Shown here: piece by piece, positions 42,018 through 50,664 of the stretch
Position numbering within the stretch: the first letter of the stretch is position 1
Layout of the letters: each line of letters opens with the position of its first letter
NCBI RefSeq assembly: GCF_041080655.1
Contig: NZ_CP163525.1
Coordinates: forward strand, 2,604,001-2,668,000
Source of the DNA: Streptomyces sp. CG4
GTDB lineage: Bacteria > Actinomycetota > Actinomycetes > Streptomycetales > Streptomycetaceae
Reading direction: 5' to 3'
Length of the DNA stretch: 64,000 nucleotides
The notes under the pieces: model-generated
What the model was told of the DNA's origin: nothing
Seen by the model: the letters and a program-made list of their open reading frames with translations, nothing else
Database searches by the model: none
Translations under genes and position numbers: made by a program

Positions 42018-43246
42018 TGGCGGAGGCCTTCGGCGGCCGCGTACGGCGGGTGTGGCAGGACGCTTCCCTGTCCGCGGTCGTCGCGGGGGCCGTCGCGGTC
42101 GTGGTCTCCTTCGCGGGGCCGCTGACCCTGGTGGTGCAGGCCGCGCACGCGGGTCATCTGGACCAGGCCCGGCTCTCCTCGTGGATCTGGGCGGTCGCCG
42201 TGGGCAGCGGGGTGACCGGGTTCGTGCTGAGCCTACGGTTCCGCGCGCCGGTCGTGGCGGCGTGGTCGACGCCGGGCGCGGCGCTGCTCGTCACCCAGCT
42301 GGACAGGATGCCGTACGCGACGGCGGTCGGGGCGTATCTGGCCGCCGCGGCGCTCACCGTGCTGGTGGGGGTGACGGGCTGGTTCGACGCGCTGATGCGC
42401 AGGATTCCGGCCACCGTCGTCTCCGCGGTGCTGGCCGGGATCCTGCTGCGGTTCGGCCTGGAGGCCCTGCGGGCGCTGCAGGACAGCCCGGCCGTGGCCG
42501 GGGTGATGCTCGCCGGGTACGTCGTCTGCCAGCGGGTGGCGCCCCGGTACGCCATCGCGGCACCGCTGGCCGCGGCCGTCGCGGTGGCGGCGGGCACCGG
42601 CACGCTGTCCCTGGGCGGCACCCGGCTCTCCCTCGCCACCCCGGTGTTCACCGTGCCCGCCTGGCCCGGCGCGGCGCTGGTCAGCCTGGCTCTGCCGCTG
42701 TTCCTGGTCACCATGTCGGCGCAGAACGCGCCGGGCGTGGGGGCGCTCAGGGAGGCCGGCTATGCGCTGCCCTCGGGGCCGCTGGTCCGGGACACGGGCG
42801 TGGCGTCCGTCCTCTTCGCGCCCTTCGGGGCGCACGCGCTCAACCTCGGCGCGATCACGGCGGCGATCTGCGCCGGCCCGGACGCCCATGCGGACCGCGC
42901 CCGCCGCTATGTGGCCGGATTGAGTTGTGGGGTGCTCTATATCGCGGTCGGTCTGTTCGGGACGACCGTCGCCGGGCTGTTCGCGGCGCTGCCGCCGGCC
43001 CTGATCGCGGCGGCCGCGGGCATCGCCCTGCTGGGCGCTCTCGGCGGCAGTCTCTCGGGGGCGTTTACCGAGGCCCGCAACCGTACCGCCGCACTCGTCG
43101 CGTTTCTCACCACCGCCTCGGGCGTCACTCTGCTGGGTCTCGGGGCGGCCTTCTGGGGTCTGGTTTTCGGGATGACCTGCCGGGCGGTCCTGACACAAGC
43201 GAGGCAAAATACCAATTCGACCATGCAACCTGTACGGCGCGAATGA
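42017..43246 (+). CDS. BenE-family permease (benzoate/H+ symporter-like)
   Basis: 409 aa with about eleven or twelve hydrophobic helices. It resembles the BenE family: PVVAAWSTPGAALLVTQ, FDALMRRIPATVVSAVLAG, MSAQNAPGVGALREAGY and FGAHALNLGAITAAICAGPD. The start overlaps the dehydrogenase stop by one base (TGATG). BenE proteins move benzoate and related aromatic acids. In this cluster it might import an aromatic precursor or export the product. Its presence beside a UbiA gene points weakly to a benzoate-like acceptor. Confidence 0.85.
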   Translation: MAEAFGGRVRRVWQDASLSAVVAGAVAVVVSFAGPLTLVVQAAHAGHLDQARLSSWIWAVAVGSGVTGFVLSLRFRAPVVAAWSTPGAALLVTQLDRMPYATAVGAYLAAAALTVLVGVTGWFDALMRRIPATVVSAVLAGILLRFGLEALRALQDSPAVAGVMLAGYVVCQRVAPRYAIAAPLAAAVAVAAGTGTLSLGGTRLSLATPVFTVPAWPGAALVSLALPLFLVTMSAQNAPGVGALREAGYALPSGPLVRDTGVASVLFAPFGAHALNLGAITAAICAGPDAHADRARRYVAGLSCGVLYIAVGLFGTTVAGLFAALPPALIAAAAGIALLGALGGSLSGAFTEARNRTAALVAFLTTASGVTLLGLGAAFWGLVFGMTCRAVLTQARQNTNSTMQPVRRE

Positions 43247-43336
43247 GCCAACAATTTCAGCCGAGACGTTCCCCGGGACTGTTGGCCGTATGCTTTTGCC
43301 TTGCAGTTCACGCTAGGTGACGAACGGGGGGTCATC

Positions 43337-45703
43337 GTGCCGAGCAATGGAACGCAAATACCACGACAAAGGTTCCACGATCCGGATATACCAGGGATGG
43401 CCGGTGCGCTCGGCTCAGGCGGAGCGTCCCGGCCACTGTTCGTCGACACACGGGCCCACGCCCGCGGCCATCGCACCACGCTGGTCGGCCGCGATCTGGA
43501 GATTCTCACCCTGTCCGCCCAACTCGGCCAGGAAACGCACCGGTTGATCACTCTCGTCGGTCCCGGCGGCGTCGGCAAGAGCCGACTGGCCGGCGCGGCG
43601 GTGGCCGACGTCCCGGACGTCCGGGTCGTCTATGTCGATCTGCATGCGACGGCCGGCGGCGACGATCTCGCCGAGGTCCTGGCGGCCCGGCTGCCGGACG
43701 AGCCGAGTCTGCTGGTCCTGGACGGCATCGAGCGGGGCGCGGACGCCATCGCCATGGCGGTCGACACCCTGCTGAGCCGCTCGCCCCGCCTGCGCATCCT
43801 CACCACCGGCCGCCGGCCGCTGGGCCTGTACGGGGAGCGGCTCTTCCCCGTACCCCCGCTGCCGGCCCCGCCGCCGCCGTACCGGCAGGACGTCCTCGAA
43901 TTCCAGGACTACGCCGCGGTGGAACTGTTCGTCGACCGGGCCCGGGCGATGGACCCGTCGTTCACGCTGACCGCGCAGAACGCCCAGGCGGTGGCGGAGA
44001 TCTGCACCCGGATGGACGGGCTGCCGCTGGCGATCGAGCTGGTCGCCGAGAAGCTGCGGCTCTTCCAGGTGGACAGCCTGCTGACCCGGCTGCGCGAGGG
44101 CCGGCCGGTACTGGGCGGCGACCATGCCGTGCGCTCGCCGCTGCACCGCACCGTCCGCTCGATCACCGAGCACAGCTTCCGGCTGCTCGACGGGGAGCAG
44201 CGCGGACTGCTCACCCTGCTGTCGGTCTTCACGGCCAGCATGAACCTCACCACCGTCGAGAAGTTGTGGGACTCTTCCGGGTACCGGGCGGAGCAGGTGG
44301 TGGAGGCGCTGGTGGGCCACCATCTGCTGCGGGTGACGCCGGGCGGCGAGGAACCGCGGTTCACGATGTTCAACACGGTCCGCGAGTTCTGCCTGGAACA
44401 ACTGGCGGCGACGGGTGAGCTGCCGGACGCCCGGCGCCGGCACGCGGAGCACTTCCTGTCCCTGGCCCTGGAGGCCGCACCCCATCTGACGGGCCCGCAG
44501 CAGGCCCAGTGGCTGCACCGGCTGGCCCCGCTGCACGAGGATCTGCTGGCCGCGCTGACCCATCTGGAGGCGAGCGGCCGGCGCACGGACGCGGCCCGCG
44601 CGGCCCTGGCCCTGCACCGCTTCTGGCTGGTGAGCGGCCATCTCGCCCTCGGTGAGCAGTGGCTGGCCAGGGCGTCGGCCGCGTTCCTCGCCGCCCCCGG
44701 GCACGGGGAGCAGGCCGCGCGGGCCGAGGCCGCACGGGGTGAGCTGGCGCTGGCCCGCGGCAACGCGCGGCTGGCGGCGGACTGCTTCCGGCACGCGGCC
44801 CATGCCTTCCACGAGCAGGGCGACACCGTCCATGAGCAGGCGGCGCTGGCCCGGCTCGCGGTCGCCCAGCAGAGCGCGGCACCCGCGGCGGTCCGCAAGG
44901 CCGCCCTGCAGCTGCTCCGCACGGCAGCCGGCGAGGGGGCGACGGTCGAGGTGGCGAACGCCGCCCTGGCCCTGGCCGCCGGGACCCGGCTGGTGGACGC
45001 CAAGCTGGCCGCCGATCTGCTGGACACGGCGAACGCCCTGTTCATGCGGGCCCGGGACGTGCGGGGCGAGGGGCTGGTGCTGGCCCAGCGCGGTGCGCTG
45101 GCCGACTCCCGGGGCGACCGGGCGCTGTCGGAGCGGCTGCTGTGGGAGAGCCTGCACCGGCTGCGGTCCATCGGGGAACACACCCTGCTGCCCACTGTCC
45201 TGGAGGAGCACGCGCTGCACGTGTGGCAGCGGCTGCCGCAGCAGGGGCACCGGGTGGCCCGGCTGCTCGCGGCCGCGTCCGCCCTGCGGGAGGCGACCGG
45301 GGCGCATCCGCCGCTGGACGACGGCGCCTCTGCGACCGCCCTGCGCGACGCGCGCCGGCTGCTGTCCGGTCCCGAGTACGAGGCGGCCCGACGGGAGGGG
45401 CGGGCGCTCTCCGCCGCCGCGGCCGCGGGCGAGGCGCTCGCCGTCGGCCCGCCGGCCCCCGAGCCCGCGTCGGCCGTGTCCCGCTCGGTGCAGCTCACGG
45501 CCCGCCAGTACGAGGTGGCCATGCTGGTCAGCCAAGGTCTGACGAACCGTCAGATATCGCAGCAGCTACGGCTGTCGGAGTGGACCGTGGTCAACCACGT
45601 CCGTGAGGTCATGCGCCGCCTGGACGTGCCCTCCCGCATCCACGTGGCCCAGTGGGTCCTGAACCGCCAACGCCGCAACGCCCCGGGCACCGTACCGGAG
45701 TGA
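43337..45703 (+). CDS. Large LuxR-type transcriptional regulator with NB-ARC-like ATPase
   Basis: 788 aa from GTG 43337, preceded by a run of G. TTG 43301 is a weaker alternative start. An ATPase domain carries Walker A GPGGVGKSRLA (about residues 75-85) and Walker B SLLVLDGIE. A winged-helix and TPR-like alpha-helical middle region (about 360-650) follows. The C-terminal LuxR helix-turn-helix (about 720-780) contains LTARQYEVAMLVSQGLTNRQ. It resembles AfsR/LAL-like activators that control secondary-metabolite clusters but lacks an N-terminal SARP domain. It lies downstream of the rightward operon, 90 bp after the BenE gene, and is the best candidate for pathway-specific activator. Confidence 0.88.
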   Translation: MPSNGTQIPRQRFHDPDIPGMAGALGSGGASRPLFVDTRAHARGHRTTLVGRDLEILTLSAQLGQETHRLITLVGPGGVGKSRLAGAAVADVPDVRVVYVDLHATAGGDDLAEVLAARLPDEPSLLVLDGIERGADAIAMAVDTLLSRSPRLRILTTGRRPLGLYGERLFPVPPLPAPPPPYRQDVLEFQDYAAVELFVDRARAMDPSFTLTAQNAQAVAEICTRMDGLPLAIELVAEKLRLFQVDSLLTRLREGRPVLGGDHAVRSPLHRTVRSITEHSFRLLDGEQRGLLTLLSVFTASMNLTTVEKLWDSSGYRAEQVVEALVGHHLLRVTPGGEEPRFTMFNTVREFCLEQLAATGELPDARRRHAEHFLSLALEAAPHLTGPQQAQWLHRLAPLHEDLLAALTHLEASGRRTDAARAALALHRFWLVSGHLALGEQWLARASAAFLAAPGHGEQAARAEAARGELALARGNARLAADCFRHAAHAFHEQGDTVHEQAALARLAVAQQSAAPAAVRKAALQLLRTAAGEGATVEVANAALALAAGTRLVDAKLAADLLDTANALFMRARDVRGEGLVLAQRGALADSRGDRALSERLLWESLHRLRSIGEHTLLPTVLEEHALHVWQRLPQQGHRVARLLAAASALREATGAHPPLDDGASATALRDARRLLSGPEYEAARREGRALSAAAAAGEALAVGPPAPEPASAVSRSVQLTARQYEVAMLVSQGLTNRQISQQLRLSEWTVVNHVREVMRRLDVPSRIHVAQWVLNRQRRNAPGTVPE

Positions 45704-45730
45704 CCGCCCCGCGCGGGCCGGCGCCGGCGT

Positions 45731-46642
45731 TCAGCTCGCGGAGCGGATCCGGGCCAGCTTCTCGCGGGCCCGGACGGCGTGTACAGCGCTGATGCGGGGG
45801 TGTCCGTCGAGCAGGTCGAAGTCGGCGGTGACCACGGCGAACACCCCCGCCGGTGTGGTCAGGACGGCGGCCGGCGCACCGTCGTACCGCTCGTCCATGC
45901 GGACCGCGAGCCCGGCCGGATAGCGGCCCGCGGTGGACGCGAAGTACTCGGCGATCGTGGCGGCTCCGTGCAGCGGGACGCGCGGGGTCTCCGCCTGTCC
46001 GTTGCCGTCCGCCCACATCGTCACGTCGGGGGCCAGCACCGCCATGAGCGCCTCCACATCGCCGTCGAGGCAGGCCGCGAGGAAGCGCTCGGTTATCTCA
46101 CGGGCCTGGCGGCGGTCCGGCTCGAAGCGGCGGTTGCGCAGCCGCACATGGCGCCGGGCCCGGCTGCCGAGCTGCCGTACCGCCTGCTCGGTGCGGTCGA
46201 CCGCCTCGGCGACCTCGGGGAAGCTGAAGCCGAACACCTCGTGCAGCACGAACACGGCGCGCTCCAGCGGGGACAGCGTCTCCATCATCACCAGGACGGC
46301 CATGCTCAGCGACTCGCCGAGCAGCGAGGACTCCACCGCGACATCGGACGAGACCAGCAGCGGCTCGGGCAGCCAGGGCCCCACGTACTCCTCGCGCCGG
46401 GCCTGGCTGCGGCGCATCTGGTCGATGGCGGTACGGGTGACGGCCCGCACGAGATAGCCGCGCGGATCGGCCACGGCGTCCCGGTCGACGCGCTGCCAGC
46501 GCAGCCAGGTCTCCTGGACGACGTCCTCGGCATCGACGACGGTGCCGAGCATGCGGTACGAGATGCCGAACATCAGCTGCCGGTACCGCTCGAACGGATC
46601 CGCGGTCCCGTACCGTTCGGAGACGGCTGTCGCCTCGGCCAT
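45731..46642 (-). CDS. ECF41-type sigma factor with SnoaL-like C-terminus (SigJ-like)
   Basis: 303 aa. Sigma2 (about 15-85, GISYRMLGTVVDAEDVVQET), sigma4 (about 120-175, LSPLERAVFVLHEVFGFSF), then a SnoaL-like domain (about 185-300). The hallmarks of ECF41 proteins are recognisable: a WLPEPL motif in the linker and a DGNGQ variant of the DGGGK/R motif in the C-terminal domain. In this family the C-terminal domain replaces a separate anti-sigma factor. The gene is 10 bp downstream of the ligase gene and probably co-transcribed. It could regulate part of the cluster or respond to its product. Confidence 0.9.
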   Translation of the reverse strand: MAEATAVSERYGTADPFERYRQLMFGISYRMLGTVVDAEDVVQETWLRWQRVDRDAVADPRGYLVRAVTRTAIDQMRRSQARREEYVGPWLPEPLLVSSDVAVESSLLGESLSMAVLVMMETLSPLERAVFVLHEVFGFSFPEVAEAVDRTEQAVRQLGSRARRHVRLRNRRFEPDRRQAREITERFLAACLDGDVEALMAVLAPDVTMWADGNGQAETPRVPLHGAATIAEYFASTAGRYPAGLAVRMDERYDGAPAAVLTTPAGVFAVVTADFDLLDGHPRISAVHAVRAREKLARIRSAS

Positions 46643-46652
46643 GACTCCCCGT

Positions 46653-48440
46653 TCACGCAGGATCGGCGTTCACCCAGGACCGGCGTTCGTCGCGATCGCC
46701 CGCCAACTGCCCTGCTGAGTCTACAATCATGGCCTTCAACCGCTCGTACCGAATCTTGCCGTTCTCGTTGCGCGGCAGCTCGGCGACCTCCAGCAGCCGC
46801 GTCGGCAGATACCAGCGCGTCATGCCGCGCTCGACGAGGATGCCGACCAGCTCCGCCAGCGTCGGACAGCGGTCCCCGTCGGCCACCACCACGGCGCACG
46901 AACTCTCGTGCCCCGGCTCCTCCTCGTACCCGACCAGCACCACCTCCCGCACCCCGGGATGGCGGAGGATCTCCTGCTCGACCTCGGCCACCGGAACCAT
47001 GAACGTGGCGCCCACCCGCCGGCTCGCCCGCCCGGCGAAGCGGATGCCGCCCCGGCCGTCCTGGCGGACCAGGTCTCCGGTGTCCAGCCAGCCGTCGTCG
47101 TGCTGCCAGGTCTCGTGGAACGGCTCCCCGGAGCCCGGCTGCCAGAACCCGACGGCCAGCGAGGCGCCCCGGACCTGCAGCCGGTGGATGCCGTCGTCGC
47201 CGGGGACCGAGGGCAGCCGCACCTGAAGGCCGGGCATCGGCGAGCCGTCGCTCTTCGCGGCCCAGTCGCAGGGGTCGTCCTCACGGGTCCGGAAGCCCAT
47301 GCCGGCCTCGGTCATGCCCCAGCACGAGCGCACGGGGACCCGCAGTTCGTCATGGATCGCGCGGGCGAGATCCGCGTGCACGGGCGCGGCCCCGGTCATC
47401 ACGAACCGCAGCGAGGGCAGCGAGCGGGGTCGCCGGCGCTGCTCCTGCAGAAGCTGCTGGACGAAGGAGGGCGCCAGGAACGTCTGCGTGACCGAGGCCG
47501 CCGACAGCAGTTCGAGATACCGCTCCGGCGCCCACACGTCCTGGTAGGCGCCGGTGCCCCCGGCCAGGATCGGGCCCCACACGCAGTACAGCAGGCCCGC
47601 GGGGCCGGTGACGGGGTGCGGGGTGCTGAACACCTCGCGGGCGGCCCAGCCCCGCTCGACCGGGCTCGCCCCCGCCCCGGTGCCCGCGTACAGGGTGTTC
47701 TCGGTGTGCAGCACCGCCTTGCGTTCCCCGGTGGTGCCGGAGGTGAACAGCAGCATGCAGACCCGGTCGAGGGCCGCGCCGGTCGGCAGGCGCGGCGGGG
47801 CGACGCGTTCCTCGTGCGGGGTGCGCAGGAAGTACTCGCGGAAGTCGACCGCCCAGGGCGGCACCCGCTCCCCGTGCACCACGCCGTGGCGCAGCCAGGG
47901 CAGCCGGGCCGAGATCTCCTCCAGCGCGGCCGCACAGTCGTAGCCCTCCCAGGTGTCGACGACGACGCACACCTGGGCGCGGGCCGCCGCCAGCATGCGC
48001 TCCAGCTCCAGGGCGCGCAGCGTGGGCAGCAGGGGTACGGCGATCGCGCCGGTCCAGCAGCAGGCGAGGGTGAGCGCCGCCACCTCCCACCAGTTGGGCA
48101 GCTGGAAGGCGACACGGTCGCCCCGGCGCACCCCGAGGGAGGTCAGCGCGGCGGCGAACCTCCGCACCTGGAACGCCAGCTCGGCGTAGCGCACGGTGGT
48201 GGTACGGCCGTGCCCGCTGTGCACGACGATCGCCGGGTCGTCGGGCCGCGCCGCGGCGACCCGGAGCAAATCGTGCAGGACGGAGGTGTCCCGCCACCAG
48301 CCCTGCGCGCGGAACCGCTCGGCGACGTCCCTGGGCACCCGCAGCCCGGAGACGCCCTCGATGGACCAGGGCCGCGCGACGAGCGGCTCCGTCACCTGCG
48401 GCCCTGCCGCCGGCGGCTCCGCCATGGGCCGCTCCGTCAC
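46653..48440 (-). CDS. AMP-dependent acyl/aryl-CoA ligase
   Basis: 595 aa from GTG 48440, overlapping the SnoaL-like gene by 4 bp. ANL-superfamily motifs are complete: the phosphate loop FTSGTTGERKAVL, WGMTEAGMGF, the hinge region DTGDLVRQDGRGGIRFAGR and the C-terminal catalytic lysine in PRNENGKIRYE. It resembles cyclohexanecarboxylate/medium-chain or aromatic acid CoA ligases. It would activate a carboxylic acid as adenylate or CoA thioester, perhaps the acid moved by the BenE-type permease. The first roughly 25 residues are Pro/Glu-rich and weakly repetitive. Confidence 0.9.
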   Translation of the reverse strand: MTERPMAEPPAAGPQVTEPLVARPWSIEGVSGLRVPRDVAERFRAQGWWRDTSVLHDLLRVAAARPDDPAIVVHSGHGRTTTVRYAELAFQVRRFAAALTSLGVRRGDRVAFQLPNWWEVAALTLACCWTGAIAVPLLPTLRALELERMLAAARAQVCVVVDTWEGYDCAAALEEISARLPWLRHGVVHGERVPPWAVDFREYFLRTPHEERVAPPRLPTGAALDRVCMLLFTSGTTGERKAVLHTENTLYAGTGAGASPVERGWAAREVFSTPHPVTGPAGLLYCVWGPILAGGTGAYQDVWAPERYLELLSAASVTQTFLAPSFVQQLLQEQRRRPRSLPSLRFVMTGAAPVHADLARAIHDELRVPVRSCWGMTEAGMGFRTREDDPCDWAAKSDGSPMPGLQVRLPSVPGDDGIHRLQVRGASLAVGFWQPGSGEPFHETWQHDDGWLDTGDLVRQDGRGGIRFAGRASRRVGATFMVPVAEVEQEILRHPGVREVVLVGYEEEPGHESSCAVVVADGDRCPTLAELVGILVERGMTRWYLPTRLLEVAELPRNENGKIRYERLKAMIVDSAGQLAGDRDERRSWVNADPA

Positions 48441-48919
48441 GGGCGGCTCTCCGCCTGCGGGGCGGAGACGATCTCGGGGGCCGGGTCGACGGCGTCCGTC
48501 ACATACGTCACGCCCCACGCGTCCTTCTGCAGGAAGTGCAGCGCCATGGTGCTGACGCCGACGACCTGTTCGACGATCCGCCCGTCCTCGATGCGTACGG
48601 TGTGCTGCTCCAGGCTCGAACCGCGCTCGCCGGTGGGCGCGTTGCCGAAGTACGAGCCGGTGTTGTGCCAGTGCAGCGCGAACCGGAACGCCGCCCGGGT
48701 GCCGTCGGCACTGTAGAACTCGTCGTGCAGGACGGCACGGATACCGGGGTGGGCCTGGTGGATCTCCTGGCAGAACTTCAGCAGGAATTCCACGCCCTTG
48801 ACGCCCCAGGCGGTGGGTGCGTACAGCGCGACATCCGGGGCGTACAGCTTTTCCAGAGCGGCCCAGTCCTGATCGCCGAGCGCCGTGATGTACCGCTGGA
48901 TGACAGTCTTTTCCGACAT
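48437..48919 (-). CDS. SnoaL-like (NTF2-fold) protein
   Basis: 160 aa from ATG 48919, with an excellent GAGGAGGAATT upstream. An NTF2-like fold is suggested by VIQRYITALGDQDWAALEKL at the start, the central RFALHWHNTG and HTVRIEDGRIVEQV near the end. The family contains polyketide cyclases, isomerases, hydroxylases and terpenoid cyclisation helpers, and small ligand carriers. It is encoded between the exporter and the ligase. A tailoring or cyclisation role for the cluster product is possible but not shown. Confidence 0.82.
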   Translation of the reverse strand: MSEKTVIQRYITALGDQDWAALEKLYAPDVALYAPTAWGVKGVEFLLKFCQEIHQAHPGIRAVLHDEFYSADGTRAAFRFALHWHNTGSYFGNAPTGERGSSLEQHTVRIEDGRIVEQVVGVSTMALHFLQKDAWGVTYVTDAVDPAPEIVSAPQAESRP

Positions 48920-48991
48920 GGGAATTCCTCCTCGGGAACAATGCGAAATCAGCGAATTCAAGGATTCGGAAATGGAGATTCGGGGATTCGG

Positions 48992-50509
48992 CTAGTCCAG
49001 GGCCTGGGCGGCGTCCGCCTCCGCGCGCGGCTCCGTGGCGGCTTCCGGCCGCGGTCCGGGGGCCGGCGGCATGAGCAGGGCGAGGGCGGAGGCGACAACC
49101 GCCACCGCGACCGTCAGGAACAGGCCATAGTGCACCGCGTTGGTGAGTCCGCCGGCGTACGCCGCGTCCGCGAGCCGCCCGGCCTGCTGCCGTACCGCCG
49201 CCGGGACGCCCTCGGCGGCGAGCCGGTTCTGCAGCAGGGCGCCGACCGCAGCCGCCCCGACGACGGCGCCGATCTGCCGGAACGTGGTGAACATGCCGGA
49301 GGCGACACCGGTCAGGCGCGGCGGGATCTCCTGCATCGCGAGGGTGCTGGTCGGTGCGAACACCAGGCCCATGCCGACGCCGAAGACGATCTGGCCGGGG
49401 ATGACGGCCCACACGCTGGAGTCCGCCTTGGCCATGACCGCCGTGAGGGCGATACCGGCGCCGAAGATCAGCAGGCCGGGGACGAGGATCTTCCGGCCGC
49501 CCAGCTTGCCGACCGCGTTGCCGGCCACGGGCGCCACGAACAAGGACACCAGCGGTCCCGGTACGAGGGCGAGACCGGCCTTGCCCGCGGAGAGCCCGAG
49601 TACGGACTGGAGATAGAGGGTGAGCGGCAGCAGCACGCCGATGGAACCGAACAGCAGCATCGCGCCGAGCATGGCCGAGACGGTGAACCCGCGGCTGCGG
49701 AACAGTTCGAACGGCACCAGCGGACGGCTGTCCTGACGGGAGCGCTGATGCAGGGCGAAGACCCCGAGGAGCACCGCGCCGAGCGCGAGGACCAGCGGGA
49801 TGCTGAGGAAGGACGTGATGGTGCCCCAGTCGTAGCGCTCCCCCTCGATCAGCCCGTACACGATCAGGCTGAGGCCCGCCGTGGACAGGACGGCGCCCGG
49901 CAGGTCCAGCGAGGACCGCTGCCCGGTGCGCACGTCGGGCACCACGACCAGCGCACCCAACAGGGCCACCACGCCGATCGGGAGGTTGATGAAGAAGATC
50001 CAGCGCCAGTCCAGGCCGGAGACCACCGCACCGCCGACCGCGGGACCGGCGACCGTGGCGAGGCCCGCGACCGCCGACCACACGCCGAAGGCCGCGCCGC
50101 GGCGCTCCGCCGGGAAGACGGCGCTGATCAGGGCCAGGGTCTGCGGCATCATCACGGCGGCGCCGAGCCCCTGGACCGCCCGGGCCGCGATCATCTGCCC
50201 CGGGGTGTCCACGAGGCCGCACACCGCGGAGGCTGCGGTGAAGACCGCGAGTCCTGCGGCGAAGGCCCGCTGCGGCCCGAACCGGTCGCCGAGCCGTCCG
50301 GAGAGCAGCAGCAGCGTCGCGAAGACCAGCATGTAGGCGTTGGCGAACCAGAGGATGTCGTCCAGCGACGCGTGCAGCCCCTTCGCCATGTCGGGGATGG
50401 CGATGGTGACGATCGTGGTGTCCAGCAGCGTCATGAAGAAGCTCGCGCAGAGTACCGCCAGTACCAGCCAGGGGTTTCGCTGCCGCGCTTTTGGTGCGTC
50501 CGTGCCCAT
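48992..50509 (-). CDS. MFS drug:H+ antiporter, DHA2 (EmrB/QacA) family
   Basis: 505 aa from ATG 50509 with about fourteen transmembrane helices. Motif A between helices 2 and 3 is SGRLGDRFGPQRAF, motif D1 is near LDTTIVTIAIPDMA, and motif C is GLATVAGPAVGGAV. Members export toxic compounds and self-made antibiotics. It marks the right end of the accessory cluster and is the probable product exporter and self-resistance pump. The SnoaL-like, ligase and sigma genes follow on the same strand. Confidence 0.93.
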   Translation of the reverse strand: MGTDAPKARQRNPWLVLAVLCASFFMTLLDTTIVTIAIPDMAKGLHASLDDILWFANAYMLVFATLLLLSGRLGDRFGPQRAFAAGLAVFTAASAVCGLVDTPGQMIAARAVQGLGAAVMMPQTLALISAVFPAERRGAAFGVWSAVAGLATVAGPAVGGAVVSGLDWRWIFFINLPIGVVALLGALVVVPDVRTGQRSSLDLPGAVLSTAGLSLIVYGLIEGERYDWGTITSFLSIPLVLALGAVLLGVFALHQRSRQDSRPLVPFELFRSRGFTVSAMLGAMLLFGSIGVLLPLTLYLQSVLGLSAGKAGLALVPGPLVSLFVAPVAGNAVGKLGGRKILVPGLLIFGAGIALTAVMAKADSSVWAVIPGQIVFGVGMGLVFAPTSTLAMQEIPPRLTGVASGMFTTFRQIGAVVGAAAVGALLQNRLAAEGVPAAVRQQAGRLADAAYAGGLTNAVHYGLFLTVAVAVVASALALLMPPAPGPRPEAATEPRAEADAAQALD

Positions 50510-50664
50510 CCCGTGGCCTCTCGTTCGTAGTCGTGTGAGGAGCTTCACCAGGACCGACGCAGCCGGGGACGGAACCGTGACATGGATGGGCACGGGAACT
50601 TGAGGACAGGGGTGGGCGCGGGCGCCGTACGGCCGTGAAAAGTCGCGGGCGGAGGGGCCGGTGG

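Noticed and set aside
36586..45703. bldA-type (TTA codon) control of the cluster
   Set aside because: I looked by eye for in-frame TTA codons in the biosynthetic and regulatory genes and saw none. A computed codon count would settle it.
48441..50222. Long open frame continuing upstream of the ligase through the SnoaL and MFS genes
   Set aside because: It is an out-of-frame shadow of those genes. The ligase starts at GTG 48440, overlapping the SnoaL stop.
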